A stretch of 64,000 nucleotides of DNA from Streptomyces sp. Ag109_O5-10 (GTDB lineage Bacteria; Actinomycetota; Actinomycetes; Streptomycetales; Streptomycetaceae): NCBI RefSeq assembly GCF_900105755.1, contig NZ_FNTQ01000001.1, forward strand, positions 1,116,001-1,180,000. The letters run 5' to 3'. The notes beneath the pieces were generated by a model. It did no database searches. It was not told the origin of the DNA and was given only the letters and a program-made list of their open reading frames with translations. How positions within the stretch are numbered: position 1 is the first letter of the stretch; every line of letters begins with the position of its first letter. Made by a program: the position numbers and the translations under genes. This document shows, in pieces, positions 54,940 through 62,646 of this stretch.

Positions 54940-54996
54940 CAGGCAACCATGTCGATTACGTTTCGGGCAAGAGACGGGCGAGAGAGCCGCAGGCTA

Positions 54997-55026
54997 TTGA
55001 CGCATGAGCGGACAACCGGCTGTTAT
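54997..55026 (+). promoter_or_regulatory. Candidate promoter of galactoside operon
   Basis: TTGACG at 54997-55002, an 18-bp spacer, and TGTTAT at 55021-55026, about 100 bp ahead of the ATG at 55127. The match to the vegetative consensus is fair. Confidence 0.4.
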
Positions 55027-55126
55027 TGCGCCCACGATGTTCGGCCGAGTTGGTTTCTGATCGGTTTCGGGACCTTTCGAAGATCAACTCTTCCCCTTGC
55101 CGAACCCTGTTACTACAGGAGCCGCC

Positions 55127-56440
55127 ATGCGCATCTCCCCGTCCGGTCTTCACGTGCCGGGTCCGAGCCGCCGTAACGTCCTGCGCGGTGCCGGTTCGGC
55201 CGCCCTCCTCGCGGGCGCCGGTATACCCCTGCTCTCCGCCTGCGGCGGCAGCGGGTCCTCCTCCGACCCGAAGACCGTCAGCCTCGGCTCCAACTCGTCC
55301 GACGCCGTGCCGAAGAAGGCCTTCGCGGAGATCTACGCCGCCTTCACCAAGCAGTCCGGCATCAAGGTCAACGTCAACACGAAGGACCACAACACCTTCC
55401 AGGAGCAGATCAACTCCTACCTGCAGGGTACGCCGGACGACGTGTTCACCTGGTTCGCCGGTTACCGCATGCAGTTCTTCGCGGCCAAGAACCTGGCCTC
55501 GCCGATCGACGACGTGTGGGCCAAGATCGGGGACAACTTCCCCGACGCGATGAAGCAGCTCAGCAAGGGCGAGGACGGCAAGTACTACTTCGTGCCGCTG
55601 TACACGTACCCCTGGGCGATCTTCTACCGCAAGAGCGTCTTCCAGGCCAAGGGCTACGAAGTCCCCACCACCTGGGACGCGTTCGTCGCCCTGTGCAAGA
55701 AGATGAAGAACGACGGCCTGGTCCCGATCGCGTTCGGCGACAAGGACGCCTGGCCGGCGATGGGTACCTTCGACCAGATCAACTTCCGCCTCAACGGCTA
55801 CGACTTCCACAAGTCCCTGATGGCGGGCAAGGAGGCGTGGACCGACCCCAAGGTCAAGGCCGTCTTCGACCACTGGGCCGAGATCCTCCCCTACCACCAG
55901 GACGGCTTCATGGGCCGCACCTGGCAGGACGCCGCACAGACCCTGGTGTCAAAGAAGGCCGGCATGTACGTCCTCGGCTCCTTCGTGGCCCAGCAGTTCA
56001 CCAACAAGGCGGACCTGGACGACCTCGACTTCTTCGCCTTCCCGGAGATCAACTCGGCGTACGGCCAGGACACCGTCGAGGCGCCCACCGACGGCTTCAT
56101 GGTCAGCAAGTCCCCCAAGAACCACGACGGCGTCGTCAAGCTCATGGAGTACCTGGGCACCCCCGAGGCCGAGCAGATCTACCTCAAGGCCGACTCCAGC
56201 GTGGTGGCCGCCTCCAGCAAGGCCGACACCTCGTCGTACACCGCGCTGCAGAAGAAGGCGTACACGATGATCAGCGGCGCCAAGAACCTCACCCAGTTCA
56301 TGGACCGCGACTCGCGCCCGGACTTCACCTCCACCGTGATGCAGCCCGGCCTGCAGAAGTTCCTGCAGAACCCGAAGGACATCGACAATCTGCTCTCGTC
56401 CATCGAGCGCCAGAAGAAGACGATCTTCGCGTCCCAGTGA
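55127..56440 (+). CDS. Extracellular sugar-binding lipoprotein (galactoside importer)
   Basis: 437 residues; ATG at 55127 follows CAGGAG. The signal has a twin-arginine start (SRRNVLRG) and a lipobox LLSAC with Cys39, so export of a folded protein through Tat is possible. The mature chain is a family-1 extracellular binding protein, rich in aromatic residues (FTWFAGYRMQFF, YYFVPLYTYPWAIFYRKSVF). It delivers an oligosaccharide to the two permeases downstream. The linked alpha- and beta-galactosidase genes suggest a galacto-oligosaccharide ligand. Confidence 0.91.
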   Translation: MRISPSGLHVPGPSRRNVLRGAGSAALLAGAGIPLLSACGGSGSSSDPKTVSLGSNSSDAVPKKAFAEIYAAFTKQSGIKVNVNTKDHNTFQEQINSYLQGTPDDVFTWFAGYRMQFFAAKNLASPIDDVWAKIGDNFPDAMKQLSKGEDGKYYFVPLYTYPWAIFYRKSVFQAKGYEVPTTWDAFVALCKKMKNDGLVPIAFGDKDAWPAMGTFDQINFRLNGYDFHKSLMAGKEAWTDPKVKAVFDHWAEILPYHQDGFMGRTWQDAAQTLVSKKAGMYVLGSFVAQQFTNKADLDDLDFFAFPEINSAYGQDTVEAPTDGFMVSKSPKNHDGVVKLMEYLGTPEAEQIYLKADSSVVAASSKADTSSYTALQKKAYTMISGAKNLTQFMDRDSRPDFTSTVMQPGLQKFLQNPKDIDNLLSSIERQKKTIFASQ

Positions 56441-56448
56441 GTTCCCGA

Positions 56449-57429
56449 ATGTCGACCGACACCCCCACGAAGTCCCAGGAGGCGGCCGCCGTGCCGCCTC
56501 CTGGGCGCGCGTCCGAGAAGAAGCGGGTCCAGCAGGGCCACAAGCGCCTGCTGACCCGCCGTGACCGGATCGTCCTCGCCTTCATGGCGGGCGTGCCGAC
56601 GATCCTCCATGTCCTCCTGGTCTGGGTGACCGCCCTGGCCTCGATCCTGCTGGCCTTCACCTCCTGGGACGGCATCGGCTTCGACTCCATCAAGTGGGTC
56701 GGGTTCGACAACTTCCACCAACTCTTCGCCGACAACCCGCAGTTCTGGCCGGCCGTCGAGCACAACGTCATCTGGTTCGTGGTGCTCATCCTGATCCCGA
56801 CGCCGTTCGGCCTGTTCCTGGCCGTGCAACTGGACAAGAAGATCCGGTTCAGCCGGGTCTACCAGACGGCGTTCTTCCTTCCGGTGGTCATCTCGCTGGC
56901 CTGCATCGGGTTCGTCTGGCAGCTGATCTACAACCCGGACACGGGCCTGATCAACAGCATCATCGGCGCCAACAAGCCGGGCCACTACATCGACTGGATC
57001 GGTGACCCGAACCTCAACCTGTGGGCGGTCCTGGTCGCCGCGTCCTGGCGGCACACCGGCTACATGATGATCCTGTACCTGGCCGGCCTGAAGAGCGTCG
57101 ACCCGTCGCTGCGGGAGGCCTCGGCCCTCGACGGCGCCAACGAGTGGCAGACGTTCAAGAACGTCATCTTCCCGACGCTGCGGCCGACCAACACCATCGT
57201 CCTGGTCGTGACCATCATCGAGGCACTGCGCGCCTTCGACCTGGTCTTCGTCTTCAACAAGGGCGCCCAGGGCACCGAGTTGCTCTCCATCCTGGTGACC
57301 AACAACATCATCGGCGAGTCCAGCCGCATCGGTTACGGCTCGGCGATCGCGGTGGTGCTGCTGTTCATCTCGCTGATCGTGATCATTCCCTACCTGATCG
57401 CGACCTTCCGGAAGGAGCGCCGCGCATGA
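56449..57429 (+). CDS. Sugar ABC transporter permease, MalF type
   Basis: 326 residues from ATG at 56449; a GTG at 56437 overlapping the previous stop is also possible. A hydrophilic 40-residue N-tail precedes six spans beginning IVLAFMAGVPTILHVLLVWV. The EAA loop reads LREASALDGANEWQTFKNVIFPTLRP, with the Glu-Ala-x3-Asp-Gly pattern that contacts the ATPase. It overlaps the next permease by ATGA. No ATPase gene is in this operon, so a shared MsiK-type ATPase encoded elsewhere must supply energy, as is usual in Streptomyces. Confidence 0.92.
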   Translation: MSTDTPTKSQEAAAVPPPGRASEKKRVQQGHKRLLTRRDRIVLAFMAGVPTILHVLLVWVTALASILLAFTSWDGIGFDSIKWVGFDNFHQLFADNPQFWPAVEHNVIWFVVLILIPTPFGLFLAVQLDKKIRFSRVYQTAFFLPVVISLACIGFVWQLIYNPDTGLINSIIGANKPGHYIDWIGDPNLNLWAVLVAASWRHTGYMMILYLAGLKSVDPSLREASALDGANEWQTFKNVIFPTLRPTNTIVLVVTIIEALRAFDLVFVFNKGAQGTELLSILVTNNIIGESSRIGYGSAIAVVLLFISLIVIIPYLIATFRKERRA

Positions 57430-58316
57430 GCACCGTGAGCAGCGCGCTGCCCAAGCAGCGCAACCCGATCCGCCCGGCCCGCGTGCTGCTGCACGCGTTC
57501 CTGGCCGTCACGGCCCTGGCGTGGCTCGCGCCGCTGCTGTGGGCGATCTTCTCGGCGCTGCGCCCGTACAGCGAGACCAGCAACCGCGGCTACGTGTCCT
57601 GGCCGCACACGCTGAACTTCGACAACTTCAAGAACGCGTTCGAGCAGTCGGACATGACGCACTACTTCATGAACACGCTGGTCATCGCGGTCCCGGCCGT
57701 GCTGCTCACGCTGTTCCTGTCGTCGATGGTCGCGTTCTACGTCGCCCGGTTCGACTTCCGGGTCAACCTGTTCCTGCTGCTGGTGTTCACGGCCGGCAAC
57801 CTGCTGCCGCAGCAGGTCATCATCACCCCGCTGTACCGGATGTACCTGCTGACGAACCTGCCGGGGATCACGCAGAGCGGCAAGCTGTACGACTCGGCGC
57901 TCGGCCTGGTGCTGATCCACGTCGCGTTCCAGTCCGGCTTCTGCGCGTTCGTGCTGTCGAACTACATGCGTTCGCTGCCGCACGAGCTGACCGAGGCCGC
58001 GCTGGTGGACGGCGCCTCGGTGTGGCGGCTGTACTGGCAGATCACGCTGCCGCTGTGCAAGCCGGCGATGGCGGCCCTGGCGACCCTGTTGTCGATCTGG
58101 ATCTACAACGACTTCTTCTGGGCCCTGGTGCTGATCTCGACCGGTGAGAACATGCCGATCACGTCGGCGCTGAACAACCTCTCCGGCCAGTACTTCACCG
58201 ACCCGAACCTGGTCGCCGCCGGTTCCCTGCTGACCGCGATCCCGACGCTGATCGTGTACTTCGCGCTCCAGAAGCAGTTCGTCAGCGGTCTGACCCTGGG
58301 CTCCGCCAAGGGCTGA
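57426..58316 (+). CDS. Sugar ABC transporter permease, MalG type
   Basis: 296 residues from ATG at 57426, coupled to the first permease. Six spans are seen, starting LLHAFLAVTALAWLAPLLWAIFSALRP, and the EAA loop is LTEAALVDGASVWRLYWQITLPLCKPAM. These features define the second permease of a carbohydrate CUT1 importer. It forms the membrane pore with the first permease and receives substrate from the lipoprotein at 55127. The two glycosidase genes follow directly. Confidence 0.92.
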   Translation: MSTVSSALPKQRNPIRPARVLLHAFLAVTALAWLAPLLWAIFSALRPYSETSNRGYVSWPHTLNFDNFKNAFEQSDMTHYFMNTLVIAVPAVLLTLFLSSMVAFYVARFDFRVNLFLLLVFTAGNLLPQQVIITPLYRMYLLTNLPGITQSGKLYDSALGLVLIHVAFQSGFCAFVLSNYMRSLPHELTEAALVDGASVWRLYWQITLPLCKPAMAALATLLSIWIYNDFFWALVLISTGENMPITSALNNLSGQYFTDPNLVAAGSLLTAIPTLIVYFALQKQFVSGLTLGSAKG

Positions 58317-58341
58317 TCGGCCCCCTTTGAAAGAGAACCTC

Positions 58342-59664
58342 GTGCACAACCCGTTCACCCCGGTCGCCTCGGTGCCCGTGGACACGCGTACCGCCCGTGT
58401 CCACGAGGAGGGCTGGCAGTCCTGGTCGCCCAGCGGCGCCTACGCCCTCGGCACGGCCCCGTACCGCCCGGCGAACGCCAACTGGGCGACCGTGTGCTAC
58501 CGCCCCGGCCGCGCTGTCCCCGCCGGGGCCTTCCAGGGCGAGGGCCTGCTGGCGCTCGACCCGGGCGACGGCTCCCCGGTCCGGCTCTGGGCGGCGGCCG
58601 ACCCGCTGCACGAGGTGCCGTCGGTCCGGCTGACCGTGGCGGGCGGGGTCGCCGAGGTCGAGGCCGACGGCCCGGTCAAGGAGTGGACCGGCGCGGGCAT
58701 CCAGTCCGTGCTGGGCGAGTGGGCCGACGCCCTGGCCGGGCCGGCGCCCCGCCCGGCGCCCACCGTCTGGTGCTCCTGGTACGAGTACTTCACGGCCGTC
58801 ACCGAGGACGACATCCACGAGAACCTGCGGGCGATGGACACCCTCGACCTGCCGATCGACGTGGTGCAGATCGACGACGGCCACCAGAGCGCCCTGGGCG
58901 ACTGGCTGACCCTCTCCGGCCGCTTCCGCTCCCGGCGGGGCATCGCGGACGCCATCCGCGCCCACGGCCGCCGGGCGGGCATCTGGACGGCGCCCTTCCT
59001 GGTCGACCCGGCGAGCGACCTCGCCGAGACGTACCCGGACTGGCTGGTCCGCGACCCCGACGGCCGGCCGCTGCGCGCGGGCCGCAACTGGGGGCACGTG
59101 CTCTACGTCCTCGACACGACCCACCCGGCCGCCGCGGCCTACCTCACCGACGTCTTCGCGACGCTGCGCGCCGAGGGCTACGACTACTTCAAGGCCGACT
59201 TCCTCTACGCGGGCGCGATGGAGGGGGTACGGCACTCGGGCGCGGACGCGCTCACCGCGTACCGGCTGGGCGTCGGCCTGATCCGGGAGGCGATCGGCGC
59301 GGACGCCTACCTGCTGGGCTGCGGCGCGCCGATGCTGCCCTCCATCGGCCTGTTCGACGCGATGCGGGTCAGCCCGGACACGGCACCGCACCGCCGCCCC
59401 GAGGCCGACGACTACAGCCAACCGGGCCAGGATCCGGCCGAGTTCACCGGCGTCGCCCGCCAGTGGCAGCACGGCCGCCTCTGGGTCAACGACCCCGACT
59501 GCCTGATGGCCCGCCCCGCCGTGGAGACCCGTGCCCGCTGGGCGGCGCACGTGGAGGCCGTCGGCGGCCTGGTCGCCTCCAGCGACCGGCTGCTCTCCCT
59601 CGACCAGTGGGGCGTGGCGACGACCCGCCGCCTTCTCACCGCAGCCACCGGAGCCAACCGATGA
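58342..59664 (+). CDS. Alpha-galactosidase, GH36 family, short form
   Basis: 440 residues from GTG at 58342, with GAAAGAG 7 bases upstream; a TTG at 58327 is the alternative. The GH36 barrel has WCSWYEYFTAVTEDDIHENL, DVVQIDDGHQ, the nucleophile Asp286 in YDYFKADFLYAG, and the acid/base Asp346 in MRVSPDTAPH. A small N-terminal beta domain with HEEGWQSWSP precedes it. Most GH36 enzymes have 550-750 residues, so the sandwich is reduced and the C-terminal domain is minimal. No signal peptide: it acts on imported sugar in the cytoplasm. Coupled to the next gene by ATGA. Confidence 0.9.
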   Translation: MHNPFTPVASVPVDTRTARVHEEGWQSWSPSGAYALGTAPYRPANANWATVCYRPGRAVPAGAFQGEGLLALDPGDGSPVRLWAAADPLHEVPSVRLTVAGGVAEVEADGPVKEWTGAGIQSVLGEWADALAGPAPRPAPTVWCSWYEYFTAVTEDDIHENLRAMDTLDLPIDVVQIDDGHQSALGDWLTLSGRFRSRRGIADAIRAHGRRAGIWTAPFLVDPASDLAETYPDWLVRDPDGRPLRAGRNWGHVLYVLDTTHPAAAAYLTDVFATLRAEGYDYFKADFLYAGAMEGVRHSGADALTAYRLGVGLIREAIGADAYLLGCGAPMLPSIGLFDAMRVSPDTAPHRRPEADDYSQPGQDPAEFTGVARQWQHGRLWVNDPDCLMARPAVETRARWAAHVEAVGGLVASSDRLLSLDQWGVATTRRLLTAATGANR

Positions 59665-61673
59665 ACGACCGCACCCTCTCCGTCCCCGGCATCGCCTACG
59701 GCGGCGACTACAACCCCGAGCAGTGGCCCGAGGAGGTATGGGCCGAGGACGTCCGCCTGATGCGCGAGGCGGGTGTGAACATGGTCAGCGTCGGCATCTT
59801 CTCGTGGGCCCTGCTGGAGCCCTCCGAGGGCGTCTACGACTTCTCCCGCATGGACAAGGTCCTCGGCCTCCTCCACGAGAACGGCATCGCCGCCGACCTC
59901 GCCACCCCGACGGCCGCCCCGCCGGCCTGGTTCTTCCGCGCCCACCCCGAGGCGCTCCCGGTGGACCACGACGGCCGCACCCTGTCCTACGGCAGCCGTC
60001 AGACGTTCTGCCCGAGCAGCCCCGCCTACCGCGAGGCCGCGCTGCGCATCGCGGGTGCGCTCGCGAACCGGTACGCGAGCCACCCGGCCGTAAAGATGTG
60101 GCACGTCCACAACGAGTACGGCTGCCACAACGCCGCCTGCTACTGCGACACCAGCGCGGCCTCCTTCCGCCGCTGGCTGCGGGCCCGGTACGGCGACGAC
60201 CTGGCGGCCCTCAACGACGCCTGGGGCACCACCTTCTGGAGCCAGTGGTACTACGACTGGGACGAGGTCCTGCCGCCCCGCGCGACCGGCGCCGTGCCCA
60301 ACCCGACGCACCAGCTGGACTGGCGGCGGTTCTGCTCCGACGAACTCCTCTCCCTGTACACGGCGGAACGCGACGTGCTGCGGGAGGCGGCCCCGGCGAT
60401 CCCCGCCACCACCAACTTCATGGTGATGTTCAACTTCGACGCCCTCGACTACTGGCGCTGGGCACCGGAGCTGGACGTGGTGGCCAACGACCACTACCTG
60501 CGGTCCACCGACCCGGAGTCGCAGATCGACATCGCCCTCAGCGGCGATCTGATGCGGTCGCTGGCGGGCGGTCCGTGGCTGCTGATGGAGCACTCGACGG
60601 GCGCGGTGAACTGGCAGCCCGTCAACCGGGCGAAGACCGCCGGTGAGTTGCGCCGCAACGCGCTCGCGCACGTGGCGCACGGGGCCGACGGCATCTGCTA
60701 CTTCCAGTGGCGGGCGGCGAAGGCGGGTGCCGAGCAGTGGCACTCGGCGATGCTGCCGCACGCCGGGACCGACAGCCAGATCTGGCGGGACGTGGTCCGG
60801 CTGGGCGCCGACCTCCAGGCGCTCGCCGAGGTGCGCGACAGCACCGGCACCGCCGAGCTGGCCGTCGTCTGGGACTGGGACGCCCGGTGGGCCGTGGAGC
60901 TGCCCTCGCAGCCGAGCGAGCGGCTGCGCTACCTGGACGTCGTCCGCGCCTGGTACGAGCCGCTGTGGCGGGCCGGCGTGGCGGTGGACTTCGTCCGCCC
61001 GGACGGGGACCTGTCGGCGTACAAGGTGGTGCTGGCCCCGAGCCTGTACCTGGTGGACGACACGGGCGCGGCGAACCTGACCGCCTTCGCGGAGGCCGGC
61101 GGCACCCTCGCCGTCGGCTTCCACAGCGGCGCGGTGGACGAGAACTGCCATGTCCGGCTCGGCGGTTACCCGGGCGCCTTCCGGGACCTGCTGGGCGTGT
61201 CCACGGACGAGCTGTTCCCGCTGCTGCCCGAGGAGCGGGTGACGCTGAGCGAGGGCGGCACGGGCTCGCTCTGGTCGGAGCGGGTGCGGCTCGCGGGCGC
61301 GGCCGCGGTGACGTCGTTCGCCGACGGTCCGCTGGCCGGTGTCCCGGCGGTGACCCGGCACGGGTACGGCCCGGGCACCGCCTGGTACCTGGCCACACTC
61401 CCCGACGCGGACACCCTGGCGGGGCTGCTGGGCCGGATCCGCGCCGAGGCGGGGGTGGCCGCGGGCCGCACCGCCCCGGCCGGTGTGGAGGTCGCCGTGC
61501 GGCGCGGGGCGGACGCGGACTACGTGTTCGTGATCGACCACACCGGCGAGGGGGCCGAGGTCCCGGTCGCCGCGGGGTCGGTGGAGCTGTTGTCCGGGAA
61601 GGCGGCCGACGGGACGGTCACCGTGGCGCCGGGTGAGGTGGCCGTCGTGCGGGAGCCGCGGCGGGACGCCTAG
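59661..61673 (+). CDS. Beta-galactosidase, GH42 family
   Basis: 670 residues from ATG at 59661. Acid/base Glu152 stands in HVHNEYGC and nucleophile Glu310 in LLMEHSTG. The opening GIAYGGDYNPEQWPEEVWAEDVRLMREAGVN is typical. Cys117, Cys155, Cys160 and Cys162 form the family's metal site. A trimerisation domain (VDFVRPDGDLSAYKVVLAPSLYLVDD) and a small C-terminal beta domain follow. No signal peptide, so it works inside the cell. With the GH36 gene it can strip galactose of either anomer from imported oligosaccharides. Confidence 0.94.
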   Translation: MNDRTLSVPGIAYGGDYNPEQWPEEVWAEDVRLMREAGVNMVSVGIFSWALLEPSEGVYDFSRMDKVLGLLHENGIAADLATPTAAPPAWFFRAHPEALPVDHDGRTLSYGSRQTFCPSSPAYREAALRIAGALANRYASHPAVKMWHVHNEYGCHNAACYCDTSAASFRRWLRARYGDDLAALNDAWGTTFWSQWYYDWDEVLPPRATGAVPNPTHQLDWRRFCSDELLSLYTAERDVLREAAPAIPATTNFMVMFNFDALDYWRWAPELDVVANDHYLRSTDPESQIDIALSGDLMRSLAGGPWLLMEHSTGAVNWQPVNRAKTAGELRRNALAHVAHGADGICYFQWRAAKAGAEQWHSAMLPHAGTDSQIWRDVVRLGADLQALAEVRDSTGTAELAVVWDWDARWAVELPSQPSERLRYLDVVRAWYEPLWRAGVAVDFVRPDGDLSAYKVVLAPSLYLVDDTGAANLTAFAEAGGTLAVGFHSGAVDENCHVRLGGYPGAFRDLLGVSTDELFPLLPEERVTLSEGGTGSLWSERVRLAGAAAVTSFADGPLAGVPAVTRHGYGPGTAWYLATLPDADTLAGLLGRIRAEAGVAAGRTAPAGVEVAVRRGADADYVFVIDHTGEGAEVPVAAGSVELLSGKAADGTVTVAPGEVAVVREPRRDA

Positions 61674-61697
61674 CCGCCGGGGCGGTGCGGCCGTCCG

Positions 61698-61792
61698 GCG
61701 GCTGCGGGTCCGTGGTGGCCGGTCGCGCCCACGCGGCGGAGCCGCAGGTCGACACCGGCCCCGCGCCCCTTGAGGGGCGCGGGGCCGGTGTC
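61698..61792. repeat. Streptomyces-type intergenic repeat element, variant copy
   Basis: Starts GGCGGCTGCGGGTCCGTGGT, passes GGCCGGTCGCGCCCACGCGG, and ends in the long hairpin at 61751-61792. The front part resembles the elements at 45901 and 62527. The middle (CACGCGGCGGAGCCGC) is a different variant. Confidence 0.6.
61751..61792. terminator. Bidirectional 19-bp terminator
   Basis: GACACCGGCCCCGCGCCCC pairs perfectly with GGGGCGCGGGGCCGGTGTC around TTGA. It lies between the convergent GH42 and NudK genes and overlaps the NudK stop codon. Confidence 0.9.
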
Positions 61793-62456
61793 AGTCGCGG
61801 GCGAACGGGCCGTCCAGGGCCGCCCACTGCAGCAGCATGATGGTCTTGGCGTCGACGATCTCGCCGGTGCGGATCATCTCCAGGGCGCGCCGGAAGGGGA
61901 GTTCGAGGATCTCGATGTCCTCGCCCTCCTCGTCCAGGCCGCCGCCCTCGTGGGTGCGGGTCGAGGGGCCGTAGGCGGCCGCGTAGAAGGAGATCCGTTC
62001 GGTCACCGAACCCGGGCTCATGTAGACGTCGAAGACGTGTTCGACCTCGCCGACGGTGTGACCGGTCTCCTCGACGACCTCGCGGCGCACCGCCTGCTCC
62101 GGGTGCTCGGCCTCGTCGTCCAGGAGCCCCGCCGGGGTCTCGATGAGCATGCCGTCGGGGTGGCCGTTGACGTACACCGGGAACCGGAACTGGCGGGTGA
62201 GCAGGACGGTCTCCCGCTCGGTGTCGTACAGGAGGAGCGTGACGCCGTTGCCCCGGTCGTGGGTCTCGCGCTCCTCGGTGTGCCAGGTGCCGTCGGCGTG
62301 CTGGAGGTCGAAGGTGGTGGCCCGCTCGACGTACCAGTGACTGGACAGCAGTTTCACGTCCCGGACCTTCACACGCGGGTTGCCGGTCAGATCCAGACCG
62401 GTCCGGTCGAGACCGGTACGGCCCCGGCGGTCGGGGGTGTCGATCCCGGCGGTCAT
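61791..62456 (-). CDS. nudK: GDP-mannose pyrophosphatase NudK
   Basis: 221 residues from ATG at 62456. The Nudix box reads ETPAGLLDDEAEHPEQAVRREVVEETGH, with the REVVEETG core intact and a small insertion before it. The segments VYMSPGSVTERISFYAAAYGPS and GEDIEILELPFRRALEMIRTGEIVDAKTIMLLQ match NudK-type enzymes closely, which hydrolyse GDP-mannose and similar sugars. The first 25 residues are a repetitive Arg/Thr/Gly/Leu/Asp string (RTGLDRTGLDLTG) encoded by short direct repeats. Its gene product could drain the GDP-mannose pool used by the polysaccharide operon. Confidence 0.87.
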   Translation of the reverse strand: MTAGIDTPDRRGRTGLDRTGLDLTGNPRVKVRDVKLLSSHWYVERATTFDLQHADGTWHTEERETHDRGNGVTLLLYDTERETVLLTRQFRFPVYVNGHPDGMLIETPAGLLDDEAEHPEQAVRREVVEETGHTVGEVEHVFDVYMSPGSVTERISFYAAAYGPSTRTHEGGGLDEEGEDIEILELPFRRALEMIRTGEIVDAKTIMLLQWAALDGPFARD

Positions 62457-62526
62457 CGCGGTCCCGCCGCGCGGGCGAGGGCGTTCAGGTGGCTCATGGT
62501 CACCTGTCTACCACCCGCCCGCGGGA

Positions 62527-62610
62527 GCGCCCCGTAAGGGGCGCCGGGGGTACCCCCGGCCGAAGGCCGGGGAAGGAACTGCGCGGCCAGCCACAACAAG
62601 CCCGCAGCCG
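62527..62610. repeat. Streptomyces-type intergenic repeat element, copy 2 (inverted)
   Basis: Read on the minus strand it repeats most of 45901-45982: TTGTGGCTGGCCGCGCAGTTC, then the palindrome GCCGGGGGTACCCCCGGC, then GCGCCCCTTACGGGGCGC. The hairpins would act as terminators after the ABC exporter gene (stop at 62647). Confidence 0.7.
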
Positions 62611-62646
62611 CCCGACGACGCACCCCGGTCCCCTCCAGGGCGGTGC

